Origin: CALZKI01 sp964567585
Lineage (GTDB): Bacteria; Bacillota; Clostridia; Lachnospirales; Lachnospiraceae
Assembly: GCA_964567585.1 (NCBI GenBank)
Contig: CAZMND010000006.1
Span: 1 to 45,378, forward strand
Reading direction: 5' to 3'
DNA length: 45,378 nt
The notes under the pieces are model-generated. The model saw only the letters and a program-made list of their open reading frames with translations, made no database searches and had not been told where the DNA came from. The translations under genes and the position numbers were made by a program. The stretch's first letter is position 1. Every line of letters starts with the position of its first letter. This document shows, in pieces, positions 32,692-40,902 of this stretch.

Positions 32692-34086
32692 ATGGATTTA
32701 GTTGATATTCGCGATTTATACCGCGATAGAGAGAAATATATCGGAAAAGAAATTACAGTAGGCGGTTGGCTTAGAAACAACCGTGATTCCAAAACTTTCG
32801 GTTTTGCGGTAATTAACGACGGTACTTATTTTGAAACACTTCAGATTGTTTACGATGCAGATAAAATCAATAACTTTGACGTGGTTAGCAAATTGAATGT
32901 AGGCAGTGCAATTGTAGCAACAGGTACAATCGTTGCAACACCAAATGCAAAACAGCCATTTGAAATGCAGGCAAAAGAATTTCTTGTAGAAGGTGTGGCA
33001 GGTGCAGACTACCCGCTTCAGAAAAAGCGTCACAGCTTTGAATATTTAAGAACAATTACACACTTAAGACCAAGAACAAATACATTCCAGGCGGTTTTCC
33101 GTGTACGTTCTTTAATCGCATATGCAATCCATACTTTCTTTATGGAAAGAGGTTTTGTATATGTTCATACACCAATTATTACAAGCTCTGACTGTGAAGG
33201 TGCAGGTGAAATGTTCCAGGTAACAACACTTGATATGGATAACCCACCACGCAACGAAGACGGAAGCATCGATTACAGCAAGGATTTCTTCGGAAAACAG
33301 ACAAACTTAACGGTAAGTGGTCAGCTAAACCTTGAAACATATGCTTTTGCATTTAAAAACGTATATACTTTCGGTCCGACATTTCGTGCTGAAAACTCAA
33401 ATACAACAAGACACGCAGCTGAATTCTGGATGATTGAACCGGAAATTGCATTTGCAGATCTTAAAGATGATATGATTTTAGCGGAATCTATGCTCAAATT
33501 TGTTATCCGCTATGTTCTCGATAACGCTCCGGAAGAAATGAAATTCTTCAACCAGTTTATCGACAACGGTCTGATTGAAAGATTAGAGCATGTATGTAAC
33601 TCAGATTTCGGTCACGTTACTTACACAGAAGCAATTGAATTATTGGAAAAGAATAATGACAAGTTCGATTACAAAGTATACTGGGGCTGTGATTTACAGA
33701 CAGAACATGAAAGATACTTAACAGAACAGGAATTCAAACGTCCTGTTTTCGTTACAGATTATCCGAAGGAAATCAAGGCTTTCTATATGAAACTCAACGA
33801 AGATGGAAAGACAGTAGCCGCTATGGACTGTCTGGTACCGGGAATTGGTGAAATTATCGGTGGTTCACAGAGAGAAGATAACCTTGAAGTTCTCGAAAAA
33901 CGTATGGAAGAAATGGGACTTAACAAAGAAGATTATGGCTTCTACTTAGACCTCAGACAGCATGGCTCTGTTCGTCACGCAGGCTTTGGTCTCGGTTTCG
34001 AAAGATGCGTTATGTATTTGACAGGTATGGGTAATATCAGAGACGTATTACCATTCCCAAGAACAGTTAAAAACTGCGATTTATAG
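32692..34086 (+). CDS. asnS: Asparaginyl-tRNA synthetase
   Basis: Class IIb aminoacyl-tRNA synthetase that charges tRNA-Asn. The 464-aa protein has the anticodon-binding OB fold (about 17-100: ITVGGWLRNNRDSKTFGFAVIND), then the class II core with HLRPRTNTFQAVFRVRS (motif 1 region), TFRAENSNTTRHAAEFWMIEPE (motif 2, in two blocks) and FGLGFERCVMYLTGMGNIRDVLPFPR (motif 3 with the catalytic Arg). The motif 2 text RAENSNTTRH and the end FPR are typical of AsnRS rather than AspRS. GGGAGG precedes the ATG. A PcsB-like hydrolase gene follows by 11 bp. Confidence 0.96.
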   Translation: MDLVDIRDLYRDREKYIGKEITVGGWLRNNRDSKTFGFAVINDGTYFETLQIVYDADKINNFDVVSKLNVGSAIVATGTIVATPNAKQPFEMQAKEFLVEGVAGADYPLQKKRHSFEYLRTITHLRPRTNTFQAVFRVRSLIAYAIHTFFMERGFVYVHTPIITSSDCEGAGEMFQVTTLDMDNPPRNEDGSIDYSKDFFGKQTNLTVSGQLNLETYAFAFKNVYTFGPTFRAENSNTTRHAAEFWMIEPEIAFADLKDDMILAESMLKFVIRYVLDNAPEEMKFFNQFIDNGLIERLEHVCNSDFGHVTYTEAIELLEKNNDKFDYKVYWGCDLQTEHERYLTEQEFKRPVFVTDYPKEIKAFYMKLNEDGKTVAAMDCLVPGIGEIIGGSQREDNLEVLEKRMEEMGLNKEDYGFYLDLRQHGSVRHAGFGLGFERCVMYLTGMGNIRDVLPFPRTVKNCDL

Positions 34087-34097
34087 AAAGGAATTCT

Positions 34098-35246
34098 ATG
34101 AGAAACAGAACGAAAATTATAACAGCACTCGTTCTTTCTATAGCAATTGTAAGTATAGTGGTAGAACCTGTGAGTGCTACCACTATTTCTGATTTAGAGA
34201 ATCAGATTCAGCAAAATCAGAATGCGCTGGACGATATCAATAATCAGATTGACGATATGGAAAGTGCACAGGAAGTACTGGAAGAAGAAATTGCCGATAT
34301 CAATGCGGAAATGATTAACTTAATGACCAGTATCGGGCTTCTGGAAGAAAATATTGCCCAGAAAGAAGTCGATATAGCCGCTGCCGAAATAGAATATCAA
34401 AATGCACTGGCTACGGAACAGAAGCAATATGCGGAAATGTTAGTCCGAATTAAGTTTATGTACGAACAGGGAGATACGAACCTGATTTCTATGTTGTTTG
34501 GTGCGGGAAGTTTTTCCGATATGCTTAATAAAGTGGATTATATAGAGCAGTTGTACAGCTATGACAGACAACAGTTGCAAACGTATCAGGAAACGACGGT
34601 AAAAGTTGACGAAATGAAGAACAATTTGGAACTTGAAAAGGCAGAACTTTTAACCGAAAAAGCATCTTTAGCAGAGCAGGAAATAGAACTGGATACTATT
34701 TTAGCCAAAAAGAAAGCGGAAGTTAAAAATTACGAAGCTATGGTGGCAGATGCCCAGAAAAAGGCAAAACAGTATAAAGATAAGATTAAGGAAGAACAAA
34801 AGGAACTGGAAAAATTGCAGGCGGGAAATACAACTGCCAATAACGGCAACTATGTTGTAACAGGTTTTGACACCTCCATAATAGATAATGCCACAGGAAG
34901 TGTCCTTGGAAAAAATATTGCCAAATACGGTTGTCAGTTTATCGGTAATCCGTATGTTTACGGCGGAACAAGCCTTACAAACGGTGCAGACTGTTCCGGT
35001 TTTACTTACCGGATTTATGCAGATTTTGGATATTCCATTCCAAGAACCTCCGGTGCTCAGCGAAGCTGTGGTACAGGTGTAAGCTATGAAGATGCCCAGC
35101 CGGGTGATCTTATCTGTTATGATGGACATGTAGGTCTTTATGTTGGTGGCGGTTACATCGTCCACGCAAGTACCGAAAAAACAGGTATCAAAATAAGCAA
35201 AGCCACATACAGAACAATTTTGGCTGTACGAAGAGTGGTATCATGA
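34098..35246 (+). CDS. Secreted NlpC/P60 hydrolase with PcsB-like coiled coil
   Basis: A 382-aa secreted peptidoglycan hydrolase: signal peptide (1-27), long coiled coil (about 29-240), then an NlpC/P60 domain (about 265-382) with the cysteine in NGADCSGFTYRI (C299) and histidines in DGHVGLYVG (H344) and YIVHAS (H356). The coiled coil shares RIKFMYEQGDTN, GAGSFSDMLNKVDYIEQL and SYDRQQL with the M23 protein at 1797 almost position for position. This makes it a second candidate FtsEX client with a different catalytic head. Its stop codon overlaps the end of the convergent gene. Confidence 0.92.
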   Translation: MRNRTKIITALVLSIAIVSIVVEPVSATTISDLENQIQQNQNALDDINNQIDDMESAQEVLEEEIADINAEMINLMTSIGLLEENIAQKEVDIAAAEIEYQNALATEQKQYAEMLVRIKFMYEQGDTNLISMLFGAGSFSDMLNKVDYIEQLYSYDRQQLQTYQETTVKVDEMKNNLELEKAELLTEKASLAEQEIELDTILAKKKAEVKNYEAMVADAQKKAKQYKDKIKEEQKELEKLQAGNTTANNGNYVVTGFDTSIIDNATGSVLGKNIAKYGCQFIGNPYVYGGTSLTNGADCSGFTYRIYADFGYSIPRTSGAQRSCGTGVSYEDAQPGDLICYDGHVGLYVGGGYIVHASTEKTGIKISKATYRTILAVRRVVS

Positions 35247-36428
35247 TTCAAATACAAACTCAATCATCTCCTGCAAATAGTTTGTCAGGTTGTGGTTGAG
35301 TTTTATATTTTCACGGGCATTTTCGGCAATGGTCATACGTTCATCATCATGAGACAAATAGTAGTCAATTTTGGAAAGTAAGTCCTTTTCATCCGTAAAG
35401 AAGTCAAAGTGAACACCCGGTTCAAAATGACGGAACATATCAGCCTGATAATTGGTCAGAAGAAAGCCCCCACAGCCCATAATATCGATACAACGAAGTG
35501 GAATGCCGGTCTGAATACTTTTAAGGGAAAGATTTAAGTTAATTTTACTGTCCCTAAAAACATAAGGCATTTCATCATAATAATCTACTTTGCCAAGGTT
35601 GTGTGCCTTTGGCATATTCGGGGTCGTAGAGTGTGTAAAAAGGCTCAAATTATAGTGCTCGGAAACGGAGGCTAGGAGCGTGGTGCGTTCAATTTCAGCT
35701 ACTTTTCTTGCAAGGAAATAATGCGCATACACATATTCCGGCGTTGCAAGTGAATCTGTGCGTTGTGGATATGGAAACGCCTCTAATAAGACTTCCATAA
35801 TGTCTTTTGTCAAAAGCTCCGGAATAAAAAAGGAGCCATATACCTTAGACTGGGCCGTAACGATACTGTCCAAGTAACCTTTAATATAATCGTTTTTATC
35901 ACCAAGGGCATCCATAATCCGTTCGTAAAAATTGTGTTTTTCATTGTAAAGGCTGCCTACAAAAGAGACCTCGTGCTTAAAACGGCGGTCATTTGCCAAA
36001 GCAGGTTTTGGGGAAAGTGTCTTTTCAATGCGGTCTGAGTGGATAGAAAGCGGAAGGTAATAAACGGTCTTAATACCGCCGCGACGTAGCTCTTCATAGA
36101 CCGCGTAGTCAAAGATGAACACATAGTTGCAAGGATAGATGATACTGTATGTATAAAGGGCGATATTCGGACTGTCATACACATACGAAATATACTTCAC
36201 CTTTGTATCCTTTATGGCGATGGAAACCACCGGCACATAATTGTAGGAAAAAATAAGTGAAATGTTTTCTTTGTTCACAAGCTCCAAAAGTTCTTTTTCA
36301 ATTTCAGCATTACGATGCTCGGTAATGTCCTTGTGGTCGTAGACAAACACCTTGTGTCCCAAGTGTTTGAAAATTTCCACCACATCATCCTGTCCAAATG
36401 CCTTTCGATTAATCACTATAATGTTCAT
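35241..36428 (-). CDS. DUF3880/CgeB-like glycosyltransferase
   Basis: A 395-aa GT-B-type protein without signal peptide. The N-terminal half has the DUF3880 look (KYISYVYDSPNIALYTYSI, NYVFIFDYAVYEELRRGG, VYYLPLSIH). The C-terminal half shows the glycosyl-transferase-like segment of CgeB family proteins (INLNLSLKSIQTGIPLRCIDIMGCGGFLLTNYQADM, in shorter blocks; then FEPGVHFDFFTDEKDLLSKIDYYL; ARENIKLNHNL). Relatives act in spore-surface or flagellar and surface glycosylation. The acceptor is unknown. It runs towards the NlpC gene; the two stops share the palindrome TCATGA and there is no room for a terminator. Confidence 0.82.
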   Translation of the reverse strand: MNIIVINRKAFGQDDVVEIFKHLGHKVFVYDHKDITEHRNAEIEKELLELVNKENISLIFSYNYVPVVSIAIKDTKVKYISYVYDSPNIALYTYSIIYPCNYVFIFDYAVYEELRRGGIKTVYYLPLSIHSDRIEKTLSPKPALANDRRFKHEVSFVGSLYNEKHNFYERIMDALGDKNDYIKGYLDSIVTAQSKVYGSFFIPELLTKDIMEVLLEAFPYPQRTDSLATPEYVYAHYFLARKVAEIERTTLLASVSEHYNLSLFTHSTTPNMPKAHNLGKVDYYDEMPYVFRDSKINLNLSLKSIQTGIPLRCIDIMGCGGFLLTNYQADMFRHFEPGVHFDFFTDEKDLLSKIDYYLSHDDERMTIAENARENIKLNHNLTNYLQEMIEFVFES

Positions 36429-36552
36429 AAGCTACCTCAACTTTTTTTACTAACTTTATGATATAACATCTTTGCAAAAAAAGACACCTTTTGTTTACGA
36501 AAGATTAGGAAGATGCTAAAATAGATGAAGTTACATAGAACGGAGTATTCAA

Positions 36553-37662
36553 ATGAAAAAAATAATTCATTTTCTTAAAAGCGAAACCGTCCTGGTGGTG
36601 GCGTGGCTTTTGGCGATAGTGTCGATGTTTTTCATACCGCCCTCAAAGGACTATATTTCATACATAGATTTTAAAACACTGGGACTTTTACTGTCGCTTA
36701 TGTTTGTGACGGCGGGATTACAAAAGTGCCGCGTTTTTGAAAAAATAGGCGATACCCTTTTGGAGCGTACAAAAGGTCTTACGGGGCTAAAAATTGTTCT
36801 TGTTTTTTTATGTTTTATCAGCAGTATGTTGATTACCAATGATGTGGCACTGATTACTTTTGTACCATTTACGTTATATGTGCTCAAAAAGGCAAACTAT
36901 GAAAAACACATTGGCTTTGTAGTGATTTTACAGACTGTAGCAGCGAATCTTGGAAGTATGCTGACACCTTTTGGAAATCCGCAGAATCTGTATCTGTTTT
37001 CCGAATCGGGAATGAGCGCGGGGGACTTTTTTAAGGCAACCATTCCGTATGTGGCATTATCAGCGATATTGCTTCTGGTGTGTTGTCTTTGGGGCAAAAA
37101 AGATGGAGAAAAAGTGTCCGGGGACCTTGGAGAAGTGACGATGCAAAAGGGTAAGGCAGCAATTTACGGAGTATTGTTTTTGGTGTGCATTGTGACGGTT
37201 TTTGGCGTCTTGCCATATTATATTACGTTGGCGATAGTGCTTGTGGCGGCACTGGTTATGGATAGAAGTCTTTACAAAAAGGTGGACTATTCGCTGATTA
37301 TGACCTTTGTGGGATTTTTCATTTTTATTGGGAATATGGGAAATATCGAAGTGGTCAGTAACTTTTTGTCGGATGTGGTTTCGGGGAGAGAAGTCTTAGT
37401 CAGTATACTATTAAGTCAGGTTATCAGTAATGTTCCGGCGGCTTTACTTCTTAGCGGCTTTACGGACAAGCACGAGCTTTTACTGGTGGGTCTGAATATT
37501 GGTGGCCTTGGAACCTTGATTGCGTCTATGGCGAATCTGATTTCGTACAAGATTTATGTCAAAGAGTATCCGCAGGATAAAGGAAAATATATGGGTAAAT
37601 TCACGGCAGTGTGTGTGGCATTTCTTGTGCCACTGTGGGTCATAGCGATTTTGCTTACATAA
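36553..37662 (+). CDS. SLC13/ArsB-type anion permease
   Basis: A 369-aa polytopic membrane protein with about ten hydrophobic segments. Features of the SLC13/CitM/ArsB superfamily are visible: the first-repeat sequence ITNDVALITFVPFTLYVL, the conserved ANLGSMLTPFGNPQNLYLF, and the inverted-repeat counterpart QVISNVPAALLLSGFTD with GGLGTLIASMANLISYKIY. It probably imports a small anion such as a dicarboxylate, phosphate or sulphate; the substrate cannot be read. It is somewhat shorter than many members. It is a single gene, divergent from the CgeB-like gene and 50 bp before the acyltransferase. Confidence 0.85.
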   Translation: MKKIIHFLKSETVLVVAWLLAIVSMFFIPPSKDYISYIDFKTLGLLLSLMFVTAGLQKCRVFEKIGDTLLERTKGLTGLKIVLVFLCFISSMLITNDVALITFVPFTLYVLKKANYEKHIGFVVILQTVAANLGSMLTPFGNPQNLYLFSESGMSAGDFFKATIPYVALSAILLLVCCLWGKKDGEKVSGDLGEVTMQKGKAAIYGVLFLVCIVTVFGVLPYYITLAIVLVAALVMDRSLYKKVDYSLIMTFVGFFIFIGNMGNIEVVSNFLSDVVSGREVLVSILLSQVISNVPAALLLSGFTDKHELLLVGLNIGGLGTLIASMANLISYKIYVKEYPQDKGKYMGKFTAVCVAFLVPLWVIAILLT

Positions 37663-37712
37663 TAGAGATTTGTATAATTGGGAACGAAAGAAAACATTGA
37701 GGAAGAATGCGA

Positions 37713-38975
37713 ATGAATATTACACCAAACTATAAAAACAAAAAGTACTACAACACAGCCAAATATCCAATCAGACAGCCGATTTTTATCGTGTGGCTTA
37801 TTTGGATACTTTGCAAGATTGTTTTAATTGGGAAAAAATACAAGGTAGAAAAAATCAATATGGAGGGTCTGAAACCGCCATATATGCTACTCAGTAACCA
37901 TATGTATTTTATAGATTTTGAACTGGCGGCTATGGGAACTTTCCCGCACAGGGTTAACAACGTGGTGAACCTTGACGGATACTATCGAAGACCCTGGCTT
38001 ATGGAATTAATCGGTGCTATCGGTACGAGAAAATTTACTGCAGATATGCATCTGATTAAATCAATCAACCATGTGATAAAAAGAGGCGATATCCTCTGTA
38101 TGTATCCGGAAGCGAGATATTCACCTTGTGGTGTAACTTCCTTTTTGCCGGATTCGCTGGGTAAACTGATTAAAATGAATAAGGTTCCTGTGGTGGTTAC
38201 GATTCACAGAGGAAACCACTTAAATTCGCCGTTCTGGAACTTTAGAAAGAAAAGACGAGTGCCCTTTCATACAACCCTGACACAGATTCTGACTGCGGAG
38301 CAGATTCAGAAAATGAGTGTGGATGAAATTAATGAGGCAGTGAAAAAAGCATTTGAGTATGATGATTACCGTTACCAGAAAGAACAAGGTTTCCTGATTA
38401 AGGAAAAATATCGTGCAGAAGGAATGCACAAAATTTTGTATCAGTGCCCGAATTGTCTGACGGAGTCTAAGATGTCTTCTAATGGCACGCAAATTTTCTG
38501 TACTGAGTGTAATAAACGTTGGAATCTGAAAGAGGATGGTACCTTATCAGCACTTGACGGTAAAACAGAGTTTTCCCATGTGCCGGATTGGTTTAACTGG
38601 GAACGCACTCAGGTACGTGAGCAGATACTTCGTGGGGAGTACTCATTTGCGGATGAGGTGGATATTTATTCTCAGCCCCGCTGCTGGAGATTTGAACATC
38701 TGGGAGAAGGAAAACTGATCCACGATGTAAACGAAGGCTTTATTGTGGAAGGCTTTTATCGGGGCGAAAAGTATCGCATCCAGCGTAAGCCCATAGAAAC
38801 CAACAGTCTTCATATTGAATATGACTATTGTTATATCAAACCATTTGACTGTGTAGATATTTCTACGGAAACGGACTCATTTTTCTGTTATCCAAAGAAA
38901 GAAAACGTGGTAACAAAACTGGCGTTTGCCACGGAAGAGATTTATCAGATGTCGCTGAAAGAAATGAAAGCATAA
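37713..38975 (+). CDS. PlsC-type acyltransferase with C-terminal zinc ribbon
   Basis: A 420-aa protein. The first 220 residues are a lysophospholipid acyltransferase domain: hydrophobic stretch 22-40, the HX4D motif in LLSNHMYFIDFE (H63-D68) and a YPEARYSP block in place of FPEGTRS. The second half carries a C-P-N-C...C-T-E-C zinc ribbon (about 238-266) and a beta-rich tail (about 290-410) that I do not recognise. The ATG at 37713 is preferred (GAGGA 9 nt upstream); ATG 37707 is possible. The fusion may tie acylation to another surface lipid or to a regulatory metal site. It ends at a clear terminator. Confidence 0.82.
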   Translation: MNITPNYKNKKYYNTAKYPIRQPIFIVWLIWILCKIVLIGKKYKVEKINMEGLKPPYMLLSNHMYFIDFELAAMGTFPHRVNNVVNLDGYYRRPWLMELIGAIGTRKFTADMHLIKSINHVIKRGDILCMYPEARYSPCGVTSFLPDSLGKLIKMNKVPVVVTIHRGNHLNSPFWNFRKKRRVPFHTTLTQILTAEQIQKMSVDEINEAVKKAFEYDDYRYQKEQGFLIKEKYRAEGMHKILYQCPNCLTESKMSSNGTQIFCTECNKRWNLKEDGTLSALDGKTEFSHVPDWFNWERTQVREQILRGEYSFADEVDIYSQPRCWRFEHLGEGKLIHDVNEGFIVEGFYRGEKYRIQRKPIETNSLHIEYDYCYIKPFDCVDISTETDSFFCYPKKENVVTKLAFATEEIYQMSLKEMKA

Positions 38976-38988
38976 ACGACAAGAAAAT

Positions 38989-39014
38989 AAGATCACATTG
39001 TGTGGTCTTATTTT
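38989..39014 (+). terminator. Intrinsic terminator after the acyltransferase gene
   Basis: AAGATCACA (38989-38997) pairs with TGTGGTCTT (39001-39009) around a 3-nt loop, followed by ATTTTT. Confidence 0.85.
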
Positions 39015-39096
39015 TATGCCTTTTTCGGAGTTGGGATGCCGTCGAAGAAAATATTACTAGGAAACATCTGTTATGGAAAGTGAATTGATATGCTTA

Positions 39097-39352
39097 TACG
39101 GTTGATATTGTGTTTTCTTGCAATATAGCCTAATGATTTTAGGGCTAATTACGGCTGATATTGGTTTTTTGTAGTTGTGACCGTATTAACATGTAAAAAT
39201 AATGCAAGGATTACGGTTTATTTTGGGGTTTGCATGCTTAAACCGTAAAATTGATTTGATTATTACGGTTTAAAACTACATAGTTAGAACTTAACCGTAA
39301 AATGTGTGAAAATAATACGGTTTAATTATACAAAGAAACAAATATAACCGTA
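39097..39352. repeat. Helically phased array of alternating TACGGTT half-sites upstream of the NAD operon
   Basis: Cores on the plus strand (TACGG) begin at 39097, 39150, 39212, 39264 and 39316; cores on the minus strand (CCGTA) begin at 39181, 39243, 39295 and 39348. Full half-site: TTACGGTTTA. They pair as inverted repeats 31-32 bp apart, the best being TTACGGTTTA (39211-39220) with TAAACCGTAA (39239-39248). Units repeat every 52-53 bp (once 62). All steps are 21, 31-32 or 53 bp, close to whole turns of B-DNA, so the cores face one side of the helix. The spacers are AT-rich and not conserved. No open frame is present. It is most simply a protein-binding array. Confidence 0.8.
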
Positions 39353-39419
39353 AAAGCATTATTTTCCAATATATTTAAATACTAAAAAATAAAATTGAAA
39401 AAAAATATTGAAAAAAATG

Positions 39420-39448
39420 TTGACATATTATCAAAAAGATAATATCAT
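39420..39448 (+). promoter_or_regulatory. Promoter of the NAD salvage operon
   Basis: TTGACA (39420-39425), exactly 17 bp, then TATCAT (39443-39448). An A-rich block (39380-39419) just upstream could act as an UP element. The spacer is occupied by the first 21-bp palindrome. Confidence 0.78.
39425..39445 (+). promoter_or_regulatory. Putative NrtR operator 1
   Basis: A 21-bp palindrome: ATATTATC, five A, GATAATAT. The arms are perfect. It fills the spacer between -35 and -10, so a bound protein would block RNA polymerase. The last gene of the operon encodes an NrtR-type regulator, whose known sites are palindromes of this length. Confidence 0.78.
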
Positions 39449-39463
39449 AAGTTCAACAGATAC

Positions 39464-39484
39464 ATATTATCAAAATGATAATAA
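39464..39484 (+). promoter_or_regulatory. Putative NrtR operator 2
   Basis: A second copy: ATATTATC, AAAAT, GATAATAA, with one mismatch in the outer arm position. It is centred 39 bp downstream of operator 1, in the early transcribed region. Confidence 0.72.
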
Positions 39485-39505
39485 CAAATTTCTTAAAAAA
39501 CAAGT

Positions 39506-39557
39506 AGGAGGATAAATCCTCTCCTCACCAGAGAGGTTCGGATTTTTCTTCGAAAAA
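39506..39557 (+). promoter_or_regulatory. Leader hairpins ahead of the nicotinamidase gene
   Basis: In the 5' UTR, GAGGAT (39508-39513) can pair with ATCCTC (39516-39521), or CCTCTC (39518-39523) with GAGAGG (39531-39536); the two exclude each other. A third stem TTTTTC/GAAAAA (39543-39557) ends just before the AAGGAGG of the first gene. CCTC-rich segments could also mask that ribosome site. A regulatory role is only a suggestion. Confidence 0.35.
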
Positions 39558-39572
39558 CAAGGAGGATTTGAT

Positions 39573-40079
39573 ATGAGAAAAACATTAGTAGTAGTAGACA
39601 TGCAGAAAGATTTTATTGATGGAGCACTTGGTACAAAGGAAGCGGTTGCGATTGTAGAGAACGTGAAGAAAAAAATTGCTTTGTACAAAGAAAATGGTGA
39701 TGAAATTATTTTTACAAGAGATACACACCAGACAAATTATATGGAAACCAATGAAGGGAAACATCTTCCTGTAGAACACTGTATCGAAGGAACAGACGGC
39801 TGGAAAATCGGAGAAGGATTAGAAGTCGAGGGTGCTCTTTACATTGACAAACCAACCTTTGGTTATATGAACTGGAAGGATTACAATTTGGAAGAAGTTG
39901 AAATCATCGGTCTTTGCACAGACATTTGTGTGGTATCTAACGCACTTATTATTAAGGCTACATTCCCGGAAATTAGAGTGACAGTGGATGCAAGCTGCTG
40001 CGCAGGGGTAACACCGGAAAGCCACACGGCGGCACTTACAACAATGAAAATGTGTCAGGTAGAGGTTCTCGGCGAATAA
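39573..40079 (+). CDS. pncA: Nicotinamidase-type cysteine hydrolase
   Basis: Isochorismatase-fold hydrolase that most likely turns nicotinamide into nicotinate. The 168-aa protein has the catalytic triad pattern D9 (VVDMQKDF), K93 (IDKPTFGYMNW) and C119 (GLCTDICVVSNAL), plus the metal-site region TRDTHQTNYM with D50 and H52. AAGGAGG lies upstream of the ATG. It is the first gene of the operon with Prs, phosphoribosyltransferase, nadE and nrtR, which supports nicotinamide as substrate over other amides. Confidence 0.9.
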   Translation: MRKTLVVVDMQKDFIDGALGTKEAVAIVENVKKKIALYKENGDEIIFTRDTHQTNYMETNEGKHLPVEHCIEGTDGWKIGEGLEVEGALYIDKPTFGYMNWKDYNLEEVEIIGLCTDICVVSNALIIKATFPEIRVTVDASCCAGVTPESHTAALTTMKMCQVEVLGE

Positions 40080-40101
40080 GCAAATTTAGGAGGGGTTTAC
40101 A

Positions 40102-40899
40102 GTGATTAAATGTAACGGAAAACAAGTAGATTTAGGTCATTTCCCGGACGGGACATTACTGATAAAGGAGCTTGCACCAGAGGGTGAAAAAGTGATTGTG
40201 ACATGGCTTTATGAAAACAATGAAGAAATGGTGGCGTTATACTTTTTGACAAAGCATTTGCGTTCCAAGGGACTTCGGGAAATTGAATTACAGATGCCAT
40301 ACATCCCAAATGCAAGACAGGACAGAGTGAAGGCAGCGGAGGATGTATTTACTTTAAAATATTTTTCGGAAATGATAAATTCCCTGGAGTTTTCCAAGGT
40401 AACGGTTTTGGACCCGCATTCCTATGTCAGTGAGGCATTGATTAACCACATTGTAGTGCAGACACCGAGGGCTAACGTACAGAAGGTACTGGATAGACTG
40501 TCAAACGGGGGAGAAAAGGATGTTTTACTTTTTTACCCGGATGAAGGCGCAATGAAACGCTATTCGGCTATGTGCGACAGACCATACGTTTTCGGTATGA
40601 AAAAACGCGACTGGACAACAGGAGAAATTCAGGGTCTTGAGGTACAGGGACAAACGGAATTGATCCAGGGAAGCACCGTTTTAATTGTAGATGATATTTG
40701 TTCAAGGGGCGGAACCTTTTACCATAGTGCAAAGGCTTTAAAAGCACTTGGCGCAGAAGAAATTTATCTGTACATTTCCCACTGTGAAAACAGTATTTTG
40801 GAAGGAGAACTTCTTACAAGCGGATTAATTGAGAAGGTCTTTACAACCAACAGTATTTTTACTAAAGAACATCAGAAAATAGAGATTTTGGAGGTATAA
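40102..40899 (+). CDS. Ribose-phosphate pyrophosphokinase-like protein
   Basis: A 265-aa protein of the PRPP synthetase/phosphoribosyltransferase fold, about 45-50 residues shorter than housekeeping Prs. It keeps MPYIPNARQDRVKAAED (the PRPP synthetase flexible-loop region), VTVLDPHSYVSEAL and the PRPP loop VLIVDDICSRGGTF. It probably supplies PRPP for the next enzyme in the operon. GTG at 40102 follows AGGAGGGG. It ends 3 bp before the phosphoribosyltransferase gene. Short Prs homologues of this sort are known in NAD salvage operons; catalytic competence should not be assumed from the motifs alone. Confidence 0.82.
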   Translation: MIKCNGKQVDLGHFPDGTLLIKELAPEGEKVIVTWLYENNEEMVALYFLTKHLRSKGLREIELQMPYIPNARQDRVKAAEDVFTLKYFSEMINSLEFSKVTVLDPHSYVSEALINHIVVQTPRANVQKVLDRLSNGGEKDVLLFYPDEGAMKRYSAMCDRPYVFGMKKRDWTTGEIQGLEVQGQTELIQGSTVLIVDDICSRGGTFYHSAKALKALGAEEIYLYISHCENSILEGELLTSGLIEKVFTTNSIFTKEHQKIEILEV

Positions 40900-40902
40900 A
40901 AA

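Noticed and set aside
39097..39352. CRISPR array.
   Set aside because: The repeats are about 10 bp, alternate in orientation and have spacers of about 15-25 bp; no cas genes are present.
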